A DNA stretch of 64,000 nt from Ignelater luminosus. Lineage: Eukaryota; Arthropoda; Insecta; Coleoptera; Elateridae. This document shows, piece by piece, positions 12,178 through 23,124 of the stretch. The notes beneath the pieces are model-generated. The model was not told where the DNA came from. It ran no database searches and saw nothing but the letters and a program-made list of their open reading frames with translations. Numbering within the stretch: position 1 is the first letter of the stretch; each line of letters opens with the position of its first letter. The stretch spans positions 27,141 to 91,140 of the forward strand of contig VTPC01008030.1 in the NCBI GenBank assembly GCA_011009095.1, given 5' to 3'. A program made the translations under genes and the position numbers.

Positions 12178-13054
12178 CAGGGTGATCATTTTAAAACTTC
12201 CCACCTTGAATAACTCTTTAATTAGTAAAATTATCAAAAATTGCTAAAACGCGTCGCTTTTGTTTTGGAGGAGGACATTTAATAACCTACTCTAGTCAGT
12301 TGGGAAACTTTTACCCTCCCCCTCCCAGCCACCCCCCAAAAATTTTAAATGGCACTACCCCATGTGTGATATATCATTGTAAAGGGTATAAAATTTTCAA
12401 TCTTCTACTTCAAAGAAAATTAAAATCGGCCCAGCCGTTCGTGAATTACAGCCAAAAATGTATTTAATTCAATCAATACGTTTCTTTCTCTAGTTCACGA
12501 ACGGCTGGGCTGATTTTAATTTTCTTTGATGTAAAAGATTGAAGATTCCATACCCTTTAAAATGATATATCACACATGAGGTAGTGCCGTTTAAGATCCT
12601 GGTAAACTTTCACCCTCCCCCCAACCACCCCCACCCCAAAATTTTAAACGGCACTACGCCATGTGTGATATATCATTTTAAAGGGTATAAAACTCCCAAT
12701 CTTTTACATCAAAGAAAATTAAAATCCAGCCGTTCGTGAACTAGAGACTAAAAGGTATTGATTGAATTAAATACATTTTTGGCTGTAATTCACAAACGGC
12801 TGGGTCGATTTTAATTTTCTTTGATGTAAAAGATTGAAAATTTTATACCCTTTACAATGATATATCACACATGGGGTAGTGCCATTTAAAATTTTTCGAG
12901 GGGCGGCTGGGTAGAGGGTGAAAGTTTCCCAACTGACTAGAGTAGGTTATTAAATATCCCCCTCCAAAACAAAAGCGACGCGTTTTAGTAATTGTTGATA
13001 ATTGTACTAATTAAAGAGTTATTCAAGGTGGGAAGTTTTAAAATGATCACCCTG
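12178..13054. mobile_element. Palindromic (foldback) non-autonomous element 1
   Basis: An 877-bp element starting CAGGGTGATCATTTTAAAAC and ending with its inverse, with TA on both flanks (12176-12177, 13055-13056), as for Tc1/mariner elements. The outer arms (about 12178-12480 and 12752-13054) are inverted copies of each other. The centre is a second, nested inverted pair. As a result, a module of about 120-130 bp containing ATGTGTGATATATCA occurs four times in alternating orientation (about 12350-12470, 12490-12600, 12635-12750, 12780-12900). It has no coding capacity. Confidence 0.9.
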
Positions 13055-13056
13055 TA

Positions 13057-15840
13057 TATAATGTACAAAATATTTTAATTTTAATCTTAATAAGTCTGAG
13101 TAGTGGTAGAGCGCAAAGAATAATAATTCGTGATCATAAATTTGTTTTGCTGAGAATCTTAAGCTCGTTGGATTTCTTTTCTTAATTATTATTACAGACA
13201 GTTTGAACTTTCAAAGTTTTTATGTCTAGATTTTCTTACCATGGACAAATATTTAAAAAGAATTAGATACACAATTTAATAAAGCAAATAAATGTAGGTA
13301 TGTTACGTCACTGAAGAAGTAAGTAATTTTGTTAAGTTGTACTAGCATCTTTCTCTTGAGAAGTATCGTTTTCAAGTAATGCCGAGTTTTCTGAAATCTT
13401 CCAAGTTCGTCGTTTATTTTTAAAATTTTTGTGTTTTAGAAAATAGAAACTGTTGGTAAAGACACTATGAGTTATTACGAGATTTTTAAAATTAATTTGT
13501 TTTTAGTTAAATTTGTGAAATGCTATAAATGTAAGAATCTTAATTAAGAATTCTAAGAAAATATTATTTTAAACGATTAAAACTAATAAGATTTATAAAA
13601 CTACACATAGACAATATAGTTATAACTATTAGAATTAGAAAATTAAATAATTGTTTTATTATTCATAAATTATAAATACGTTTTACACCCAAGCAAATGC
13701 TGATCTTAATAATTTTTTCCCATGTTAGTAAGCAAAGACACCCTGTATGTATCAACCTTACGTGAAGTAAAAAGTGAAAAACTAGTAGAAATTGAATGGA
13801 GGAGAGTGACCTCACCTGCTAAATTAAGTTTAATCGATGAATTGATTGCTTTAGTAATATGATGATTATCCTCTACGGAATCTCGTGAGGCACATGCAAA
13901 ATGGAATTCATTAGTAATATTTACTATTATAGCGTAATATGCACGCAAATATTAAAATTTTAAAATCTCATTTGATATTGACATAATTTATTTGTACCAT
14001 AATATTGCCGTCATACTGCTATAATTCTATTTCATGGAAAAAGTAAGGTACTACTATTACAATAACTCAAAAAACGATTTTAATAAACAGCTTGAACATA
14101 CTGTATAATGATAAATAATTAAATATTATAATTAATTGCCCAGTTATAAAGCTGTTAAGAACCTTTACATAAATTTATATTTTTTTAATTTCCCAACTTT
14201 TTAGAAAATGTAATGAATTCTAGTTTTTACAATTGCAATAAGACTTCGACCTTCACACTAATACAGTTTTATCCCACAACAAATAATTAAAACTTTAAGA
14301 ATTAACTTTAATAATATTGCAAGGTTTTCTGTTAAGTGTAAAAATTAATGTGTCACATTTTTTAATTCTACAAAGTACAGTTAATAGACTGCACTAATAT
14401 GGTTAGCATAATACATTACTAATAACGTATTACACTAGAGTTAGAGTACACTCTCTATGTAACATGTTAATTGTAAAGAATACACCTACATGGATTTTCT
14501 TTCTTTTAATTACTGATTAACAAATTGGTTAATCCAATACACGCAACTCAATTTTGTGTTAATTACACATAATTGCCTTTTAACCTATTAAGAAGTTTAC
14601 TTTTTATAATTAATTAAAATTAGGCTTGGTGTGTTTAATTAACTATTTTATTAAAAAATATATAATGCGACATTATTTATGAGAAAAGCCCTGCTTTTTT
14701 TAGATTTTTCAGCTTTTCTACTCATTCTGTTCCTAATTTTAACACCTAGAAAAATCAAGTTAGCAGGACAACAATTTTATATTAGAAAGCATGTTGTGAG
14801 AGAAGATGTAATGCTGAGACTCGTGATTTAATTTCACTCGTAATCAGAAAACAATAGGTACAAGAAAACCTTCACGTATAATGCATACTAAGATAGTATG
14901 AGTAATTTTATCACATGGCATCAACATTTAAAATTCATACATGTGTTCGTATCAATTACAAGTTTATTAATTAGCGTTTTGTTTGAATAAAAGACTGAAG
15001 ATTCTGTTTAATTATTTTACCGTTAATGCACTTATTGGGAAATAAAATACTGTAATTTATTGTTTATGTTTTTGTTTGTCGTTCACGCATTATATTAAAC
15101 TCATCAAGTCGTTACAACATAAAGTCACAACGCACTATAATTAATTCATCCGCAGTATTTTGTTTAAACGCAAGAGTCTTTTTCTATTTTTTTGTAACCT
15201 CTACAGTCTAATGAGTTTTACATGTGTAATATGTAAATAAGCTTTAAATTTAAGCTTAATTGTTATTATGAGAAAAGTTTTCTTAAAGCACAAATACTAG
15301 ATTTTTTAACTAGGACGACAGTCTGGGTAATGCGCAATAATACAGTTATTTAAAACTTTCCGCTTAACATTTTGTTAATAATCAACAAGTAATTCAGAAC
15401 AAATGAAATATGATATATAATAGTTCCAAACAAATCTGCTTTTTAAATTAATGGGAAAATTTGAAGAAAAATGTTATCAGGTTGGTATTTTACAAAGTTC
15501 TGTTATAAAAAATTTTAAATTAGTTGTATGGTGGAAAAATACTCTGACATATGTAATCTCATCAGTCATCACAGCATTATTAGTTGTAGTACCCACTTCG
15601 TTGATTTTATTTTAAAATTATTATTAGATAAGGTTTACGAAAATAATACTTCCTTAACATTTGGTTAAAAGATACATTATAATTGATAAACATTTGTAAA
15701 TATTATTTCAACTTTCCATAAGCGAGATCACTTATGTACGAACCTGGTCAGTGTTAATACTGTTTTGCGGAGCGAGTGAAGTTTTATAAAGTTGCATTAT
15801 CACTGCTTAACAAAGAAAATTTCTTGTGTTTTGAGTGATA
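13057..15840. other. AT-rich stretch, no recognised gene
   Basis: About 2.8 kb with no transposon motif or long open frame that I recognise. The one item of note is a short splice-flanked open stretch at 13816-13923, listed separately. Confidence 0.5.
13816..13923 (-). other. Candidate coding exon
   Basis: On the minus strand this 108-bp stretch is open and reads ACASRDSVEDNHHITKAINS in its middle. It ends at a strong splice-donor sequence (AGCAG then GTGAGG) and could begin after an AG at 13924-13925. The donor falls between the first and second base of a Gly codon. The frame stays open past both borders (13706-13948), which weakens the argument. No family was recognised. It is kept as a weak candidate for an exon of a minus-strand host gene with long introns. 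Confidence 0.25.
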
Positions 15841-15849
15841 ACTATAGAA

Positions 15850-17530
15850 ACATTAATCATGTTCCGTAAATGTGGACAGTTTTTGTTACGTTTGTGGAGA
15901 GTTTACTGCTAAACACCATAAACGATGCGCTAATAAGGAGAGCTTATCGTCTGTGCTTTAGATGTCAGGTTGGAGAGCAAGATAAGCAATAGACACCACA
16001 TATTTGTTGTGTTTGTTGTGCAAATCGCCTTCGACAGTGGATAAAAAATTTCCGTGTTGCATGCCCTTTGCCGTACCTATGACATGGAGGGAACAAAATG
16101 ATCATCTAATCGACTGTTACTTCTGCATAACAAAGATAGCAGGCTTCTCTGCAAAAAAATAAAAAATCTGTTGTGTATCCTAATTTAACATCGGCGATAA
16201 GATTCGTTGGCCATTGTACTGATCTTCCAGTTTCTGTGCCACCAAAAACATTTGAACACATGAACAACAACAAATGAAGAAAATGTCGACATTGTTTCTA
16301 GCAATGACCCACAGTTTATTCCTCCAGATCCCACTGAGCCACATTTGATCACACAGGCACAACTAAACAATTTAGTTCGTGATTTAAACTTAAGCAAAAA
16401 TAAAGCCGAGTTGGTTGGCTCCCAATTGAAAAGTTAGAATTTATTGGAACACACTACCAAAATTAGTCATTTCTGTAACCGCGAAAAGAAGTTTTCTAAG
16501 TTTTATACTACGGATGACAATCTTACCTACTGCAGTGATGTTGACAGTTTCATGGAAACTCTTGGACGTAAACACAAACTAGAAGAATGGCGACTGTTCA
16601 TTGATGCATCTAAATTTAGTTTTAAAACAGTTCCATTGCACAATGGCAATGCATTGCCTTCAGTTCCCATTGCATATTCAATTCACCTAAAGGAATCTTA
16701 TGAAAAAATAAAATGCCTTTTATCGAACGTAGACTATAAACAATCCGAGTGGAAAATCTGTGGAGATTTGAAAGTTATAGCTTTGTTGTTAGGAATGCAA
16801 CTGGGATTTACAAAATACAGTTGCTTTTTGTGCGAGTGAGACAGTCGTGCTAAATTGCAGCATTATATTGTGAAAAGTTGGCTAAGTAGGCAGATAGTTG
16901 CGGGAGAAAAAAAATATTTTACATGAAAGCCTTGTGGATAGAAACAATATCTATTTGCCCCCTTTGCATATAAAGTTAGGGCTGGTAAAGAATTTTGTAA
17001 AAGATATGGATCGTGGCGGAAGAGGTTTTCATTATATAAAAGAAAAATTTCCAAAAATCAGCAAAGCCAAGATAAAACAGGGCATATTTGTGGGTCCCCA
17101 AATTCGGCAATTAAGTAATGACAGCGGTTTCGATGTGGTTCTACAAGGAAAAGAAAAGGTGGCGTGGAATTGTTTCAAATCCGTCGTAAAGGGCTTTCTA
17201 GGCAACAACAAAGCGGAAAATTTCAAAAACCTGGTCGACGAAATGTTGACAGCTTACCGTAAAATGGAATGTAATATGTCGCTAAAGATGCATTATTTAC
17301 TTTCCCATTTGAATTTTTTCCCAGACAATTTAGGAGCCGTAAGTGATGAGCATGGGGAGCGTTTCCATCAAGACCTTTCTACGTTGGAAAACCGGGACCA
17401 GGGAAGATGGAATTTGAACATGTCTGGTTATTACTGTTGGTTACTGATCAGAGAAGACCCTAATACATCATTACATAAAAGAAAACTGTCAAATAGAACA
17501 TTTTTAATGGGTTTTATGTACATTTTGTAA
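15850..17530 (+). pseudogene. Broken copy of an uncharacterised arthropod repeat family (family A)
   Basis: The coding trace starts near 15859 and ends at 17530. It begins with a cysteine-rich segment (CYVCGEFTAKHHKRC, then PHICCVCCANRLRQW) that looks like a zinc-binding domain. Two long open frames follow: 16444-16839 (EEWRLFIDASKFSFKTVPLH, then WKICGDLKVIALLLGMQ) and 16898-17530 (LPPLHIKLGLVKNFVKDM, then EHGERFHQDLSTLENRDQGR). I recognise this architecture from many unannotated arthropod proteins that occur in multiple near-identical copies, which suggests mobility; no function is established to my knowledge. The first third has several interruptions, so this copy is dead. No terminal repeats were seen. 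The His-Gly-Glu-Arg-Phe-His-Gln-Asp block may be a functional core (inference). Confidence 0.7.
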
Positions 17531-17661
17531 TATAAAATGCATCTAATTATTTTTAGTTTTATTTCGAAACAAAATCATGCTTTTCTCGGAAACTATACGT
17601 GCTAGGGAAAACCCAAAAGCAGATTTGTATTCAGCATGAAAAAATGATTCAAGATCACCTA

Positions 17662-18969
17662 AAGGGTTAGTCATAAGTAGAGCCACCTTTTTTAAACTAC
17701 AGAACTCTTGCTAAACAGATGAAATACAATTACTTTCTTTACTGTTTAGAGAATGTCATATTGACAGTTGGATACTAACATGAAAGATTTTGTCAGAATA
17801 TTAACTATTACAAAATGAAACAAATTGAAAATGAGTGTTTTGCAAAACGAGTGTACGAGTTTTATTCTCAGAGTGGTTACAGTAAATGTGCTACATTCAA
17901 CTATTTTAAGAATAAAGGAAAATCGCGACGTAGCATCTACAGAATAATAGACCGATATGTTAAGAGAGGTGTAATGGAGTATCAGAAATTATCCGGAAGA
18001 CCTAGAGTTGCAACAAGTGATTAAAATTTACGTCACATTGGGAGACTGATAAAAAGCAATCCTCGAATTTCATCGACTAAACTTGGCATTCGACTAGGAG
18101 TTTTGAAATCATCTATACAGAGAGCTAAAAAGAAGTTGTCTATTAAGTCATTTGTCCAAACATCTGCACCAAAGTATATAAAAAACCAAGAGGAAAGATG
18201 CCGTAAAGGAGCAGCGAAGCTTTATCGTGTAATGCTTGATGGAAAAAAGATTGTCGTGGATGATGAAAGTTATATACTCTGTGATCAAGATGAAATTCCT
18301 GGAAAAAGATTTTTTATGCCAAAAGATACTAATTCTGTTCCCTATCAAGTAAGATTTCGACCAAAAACTAAATTCCCTAGCAAATGTTTAGTATGGCAAG
18401 CGATTGATTCTGATGGCAATGTTTCTAAGCCCTATGTGAAGAAAGGAACGATTGATACCGATGCTTATTTAAATATTCTAAAGAATTTTTTGATTCCATT
18501 TATTGAAAAACATCATTCAAAAGAAGATATAATCTTTTGGCCGGATTTAGCACCAGCTCGTTATTCTAAAAGAGTGACCGAATTTTTAACTCAGGTTAAT
18601 GTTAAATTTGTTGATCGAGAATCAAACACTCTAAAGTTACCTTAAGGACGGCCAATAGAAAAATTCTGGGCATTATTCAAAAGAAAGTATTCTCAAAGGT
18701 CTATACCAGCTGAGAACTTAAGAGGATTCCGACAAATTTGGTAAAATATTACTGCAGAAGTGGCAGCAGAGTCTGGGCAAAGTCTTGTAAAGGACTTTAA
18801 AAGAAAATTACGACTAATATCCAGGGAAGGTGTTTATGCTCCTTTGGAAATTAAAGCTAATAAAAGGAAACATTAATTTTGTTATGTATATAAGGAAAAT
18901 GTTTTGTTTGTATCATCTCGTTCAATAAAGTGACTTTGAAAAAAGTGGCTTTACTTATGATTAACCCTT
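17662..18969 (+). mobile_element. Tc1/mariner element of the DD37E type, ends intact
   Basis: A 1,308-bp element with terminal inverted repeats of about 30 bp (left AAGGGTTAGTCATAAGTA, right the inverse with a few changes) flanked by TA at 17660-17661 and 18970-18971. It contains a single intronless transposase pseudogene. The size, TA duplications and catalytic spacing fit the ITmD37E group, first described in mosquitoes. The inverted repeats differ at only a few positions and one long frame survives, so it is not among the oldest elements in the window. Confidence 0.88.
17815..18876 (+). pseudogene. DD37E transposase (ITmD37E-like), pseudogene
   Basis: The reading frame starts MKQIENECFAKRVYEF with an N-terminal helix-turn-helix (GKSRRSIYRIIDRYVKRG). 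The catalytic triad is visible: Asp in KIVVDDESYILC, Asp in IIFWPDLAPARYS, and Glu in RPIEKFWALFKRK. Thirty-seven positions, one of them a stop, separate the second Asp and the Glu, giving DD37E. The frame is interrupted by in-frame stops at about 18022, 18643 and 18741 without an obvious frameshift. The protein would be about 350 residues, normal for this group. It would cut and paste DNA at TA sites in the nucleus. Confidence 0.85.
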
Positions 18970-18971
18970 TA

Positions 18972-20400
18972 TTTGTAACTAGCAACCAGAAAAAAAGTTT
19001 CATTTTGTTAATCAGTGTAATCATTTTTAGATTATTACTCAACATGGAATTTAGTCTGAGTGTCAAATTTAAACCTTTAATCAATATCCCGGTCCTGAAT
19101 CTCGAATTTGATCCACTCTGTATATTAAATTAAAGATTAAACGATTGAACGCAACGTTTCACTGTAGTAAAACATCGCTGACTTAAACCAACAAAACTTT
19201 AAAACTTAAAGTGCCGTAGATAATTGAGACGTTAATTATGCTATCGCCTGGCACGCTTAATTAAAATAAGGCCGAAATAAAGTTGTCGGTTTCGCTTATG
19301 TGTAATAAACAACTTCAATAAAGCTGATTTATTAATCAATTATTAAGGAATAATGTGTATTTTAAAGTATTAATTGGTCATTTTAGATGTAATCTAATTT
19401 GTTTATTTAATAAGCATCTGTGCTAAAAATTTAATATAAGAAGAATCTTAAATAATATGAAGTAGGTAAAACAACAATAATATTTATAATAAAATTATAT
19501 TTTTATTCAAATTAGTTATGCATACGAGGATTACTTTTAAGATACTTGAATTGTTTTCATGCTATTGTTCCATAAATAACTAATTGGTTGTGTAGTCTCA
19601 AAATTAATTATTTGCTTTACTAATTAGATGTCCATTAAAGTCAACTTTAAATTAGGCAACGCACGTACATCATTAAAAAACTATTTCAACAGGGATAGCC
19701 ATTCGTTATAATGCAATAGAATATTATACGAATACGAACATAACATAAAAATTTAGGTTTTTAGTAGGTAATTTGTCAGTTGGAAAGTTAGGGGTGGCAT
19801 AAGCAACCCTTTTGCTTCCCTCAGAATATTTGTTTTATTTTTCTGCATTTCTATACTATGCATCGAAATGTACGTCTAACAAATACTTGTTCAATACAAG
19901 AAAAAAACTGAACATAAAAGTATGAAATGACAAAGAACTACATCCCAACTGATGTTTGATGTGTACCTCTACCATCAGATGTTTTGATGAGTACCTCTAT
20001 CATCAGGAATTTCTAAAATAAAAGTGGAACTATCTAATCTAGAATGAATAAACAAGCTGAGATAGATGCAGTTTTAGGATCCGCCAGCTGGCTAAATAAT
20101 CTAAAATGACTTCCATATCAGTAGTTCTGACACCAAGAATCTGTTTATTTTCGAAGGTAACCTTCTGGGAAGGGTTAAGCTTTGTCCAATGACTACAAAC
20201 GATTTACTATAACTGTGTATTCAGTTTTTTTTTCAGAATGGAAGCAACGATCCCTTCTTGAGAAATCATGTAAAACCTTCCTTCCGGGTAAGAAGGTTGA
20301 AGTAGGATTTTGATTTTGATCACTTTCTTCATTTTCTTCCTTTCGGTACTTTATGAAAATTACAAAGTGTAAGCTCAAGAATCCAGTTATGTTTAAATTA
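18972..20400. other. AT-rich stretch, no recognised gene
   Basis: About 1.4 kb between the DD37E element and the LINE. I see no coding signature. A short repeated phrase, GTACCTCTACCATCAG and a variant, occurs twice near 19965-20005, too short to classify. Confidence 0.5.
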
Positions 20401-22543
20401 GAAAGAAGATTCCTGTCTGCTGCAATCCTCTCGGATCAGTAGAGTAAAGAACGTTATTATCGGTATAGCTACTCTTTTATAATCTTCCGTTTTAACTCTG
20501 TCTGGGACTTCTTTCTTAGCCACGAAAGGTGATCTTATCGCTCTAAAGAGCCTGCTGCCTCTGTTCGTTCAGTGATCTTTTCATCGATTTTATTCTTTTT
20601 ATTTGTTATGGTCCCCACTCCCCAGGTACTTATACTTATCAACCTGTTCCAATTTTGTTCCTTTGGCATATATTTGGTGTTTTTTTTTGTTCTTTTGTTA
20701 TTATCATTGTGTTTGTTTTATTAAAGTTCAGCTTCATTTTTCTTTTTTCCATCTGTGCGCTATAAATATCCAAGCTATTTTGCAGAGCTCGTTTTGTGAC
20801 CGAGATTAGTACCATATCGTCTGCAAATTCAATCTCGTTTATTTCTATTGTCTGCAGTTTTATGTGGCCTACATAATAATTGATTAGTCCTTGTTTACAT
20901 TCTTTTATCACATCGTCTAACACCAAACTAACCACCCTACCTGCCTCCTTTTTTTGCTTGAAATATCTCCCACGCATTATGCCTTACTCTTACTAGGCAA
21001 GTACTTTCTTTATATAAGCTTCTAACTGCCCTCACTAGTGTTTGATGCACTTCCCTTTTGTTTAGACTCCTCCAGATTTCTTCTCTCTTTATATCAAATT
21101 CTTTTTCCAGGTCGATGTAGCATAAGCGTAACTCTTTATTGTTCCTTATAGTTCTCTGTTCCATTTGTCTTATTGTATAAATTAAGTCTTGTGTTCCTCT
21201 TTGTTTTCTGAATCCACATCGTGTTTCTTCTCCTGTTTGTTCTGTTTGACCTCTCATTCTTTTTGTCTAATATTCTTGCGTATAACTTTCCTGGAACATT
21301 GAGTAGTGTTATTCCACGGTAATTATTGCAATCCCTGCTGTCCCCTCTTTTGTGTAATGGTATAATTATTTCTAATGACTTGGTGCTTTACCTTTTTTTA
21401 ACGCTTTATTAAATATTTGCTTTAAGGCTATTATTCCTGTTCGTTCTGAACAATTGACCATTTCTGGTGTTATTTCATCTATTCCAGGAGATTTTCTTGG
21501 TTTTATCTTCACTATTGCGTCTTCTATCTCTTTAATCTTAACTGCCAGTGCTCGTTGGCTTTCTTCTACTTTCTTTATGCTCTTCCTTTCTTTTTGTTGA
21601 GCCTCATATATTTTCTGTTGGTCTGTTAACAGTTCTTGGAAGTATTGTTTCTACCTTTCCATGATATTTTCCTCTCCTTTAATTATTCTACATTTTTTAT
21701 CCCTCATTTCTTGGAAAATGTGGTCTTTTCTATTCTTTATATTTTTCAAGATGCTATAGAATTGTTTTTGATTTTCTTTATATGACTCTTTTAACCTATT
21801 TCCAAATGCTTCCTATGGTTCTTTTTGCCTTTTTTTATTTCGACGGTTACTTCTTTTCTTGTCCTTTTATATTCTTTGTATTCTCTATGATTTTTACTGC
21901 TTAGATAATTCTTCCATTTCGTTTTTTATTCTTTCACTATTTTTCTGATTTCGTCGTTCCACCATTCCATTCTTTTAGCTCCATCTCCTTTAATTTTGGT
22001 CGTTCCACATACTTTCTTTGCTACTTCTTTAATCGTTTCCTTATATTTTTCCCAGTCAGTACTTTATTCATCGATTTTTCTAGTTATTTTTGATATTTGC
22101 TCTTGCTTCTGGATCTTTCAATTTGCAGCTCCTTATTTTTTTGTTTCTTGTTCTTTCCATGTTTTTGGGTATATTTTCTTTTTGCACTTGTACTTTTGGT
22201 TAAGCATATAATGATCGGTTCCGATTTCATAGCCTCTGTATATTCTTACATTCTTTATTCTGTTCCATAGTTTTCTATTTACCAGAAAATAGTCGATAAT
22301 TGATTTTTCTTCTTTGCTTTTCCTTTTCCATCTAAACTTGTGGGTTTCTTTATGTCTAAATTTCGTGTTAGCGATTATCATTTCTTGGTTTCTGCGTAGC
22401 TCTGTTATTCTTTTCCTGTTGGTATTCTGCATTCTTTCTCCTTCTTTTCCCATGTATTCTGCTATTCGTTTATTGTTTTTCCCCACTCTGGAAACTTCAA
22501 ATTTTAGAATGTGTTTACTAAGAATATACTTAAAACGTAACAA
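20400..22543 (-). mobile_element. RTE-like LINE, 5'-truncated and broken
   Basis: Minus-strand parts in order: endonuclease C-terminal half at 22133-22543 (MIIANTKFRHKETHKFRW, SIIDYFLVNRKLWNR, and GYEIGTDHYMLN as the catalytic S/T-D-H motif); reverse transcriptase at 20937-21257 (TRCGFRKQRGTQDLIYTIRQ, LCYIDLEKEFD) and 20639-20977 (INEIEFADDMVLISVTK with the FADD active site); and the downstream region near 20430-20570. This is the arthropod family often annotated as endonuclease-reverse transcriptase or craniofacial development protein 2-like. The N-terminal half of the endonuclease is missing, the usual 5' truncation, and the middle (21260-22130) is out of frame. Two more pieces of the same kind of LINE lie at 51000-51720 and 62010-62510. 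Confidence 0.85.
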
Positions 22544-22544
22544 A

Positions 22545-22760
22545 ATACACTTTTGACTTCAGATAACCCCAAAAAAAGTAATCAGTTGGTGTCATATCAG
22601 GAGAACGGGCAGCTATTCTATTGTATACCACGTCTACCAATTCATCTGTTTGGAAATACTTCATTGTGATATGCTGCAGTGCATTTAATTGTAACTGCAC
22701 ATTACAGTATTATAAATTGAATTTTCTTGTAAATGATGAACGAAATTTAAAAAAATCTAT
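22545..22760 (-). mobile_element. Mariner-like transposase C-terminal fragment
   Basis: Minus strand 22545-22640 reads ARSPDMTPTDYFFWGYLKSK, matching the RSPDLTPLDFFLWG box of the insect mariner-like family also seen at 7131-8720. Weaker similarity continues to about 22760. The fragment stops where the LINE begins, so the LINE may have inserted into it. Between 22760 and 23100 lies a low-coding stretch with GAGGGGGGGAG that I could not classify. Confidence 0.7.
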
Positions 22761-23124
22761 GTACATTGCTAAATAGGCAGTTAAATGTTCTTTGAAACGA
22801 GGTATCACATGATCCCTCGTGCAATTTAAATAAAATAGGGTGTTGTTGCCTCTTGAAAAGGGTTAAAGTGAGGGGGGGAGTAAATTTTTAGCATCAGAAA
22901 ATGTCATTTTAAATTTAAAAATTGACGTGTTTCAGGATTTTTCGTCTACTCGCTTATTAACGTAGAAGATTAATGTACCCGTCACATTCGGACTTCATTG
23001 TATAAATAATTCCATTGACTACGAGTTTGGCGCCATACACTGAAACTTCGCATGCTTTGTTACTGTTGGCAAAGTCGCTCCTAATAACGTGAATATTATA
23101 AATGATTTGGAACATTGAAAAGAC

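Noticed and set aside
21996-22556. Plus-strand hydrophobic frames rich in Phe, Leu and Cys
   Set aside because: They are the antisense of the RTE-like LINE endonuclease region; the hydrophobicity comes from A/T-rich Lys/Glu/Asn codons read in reverse.
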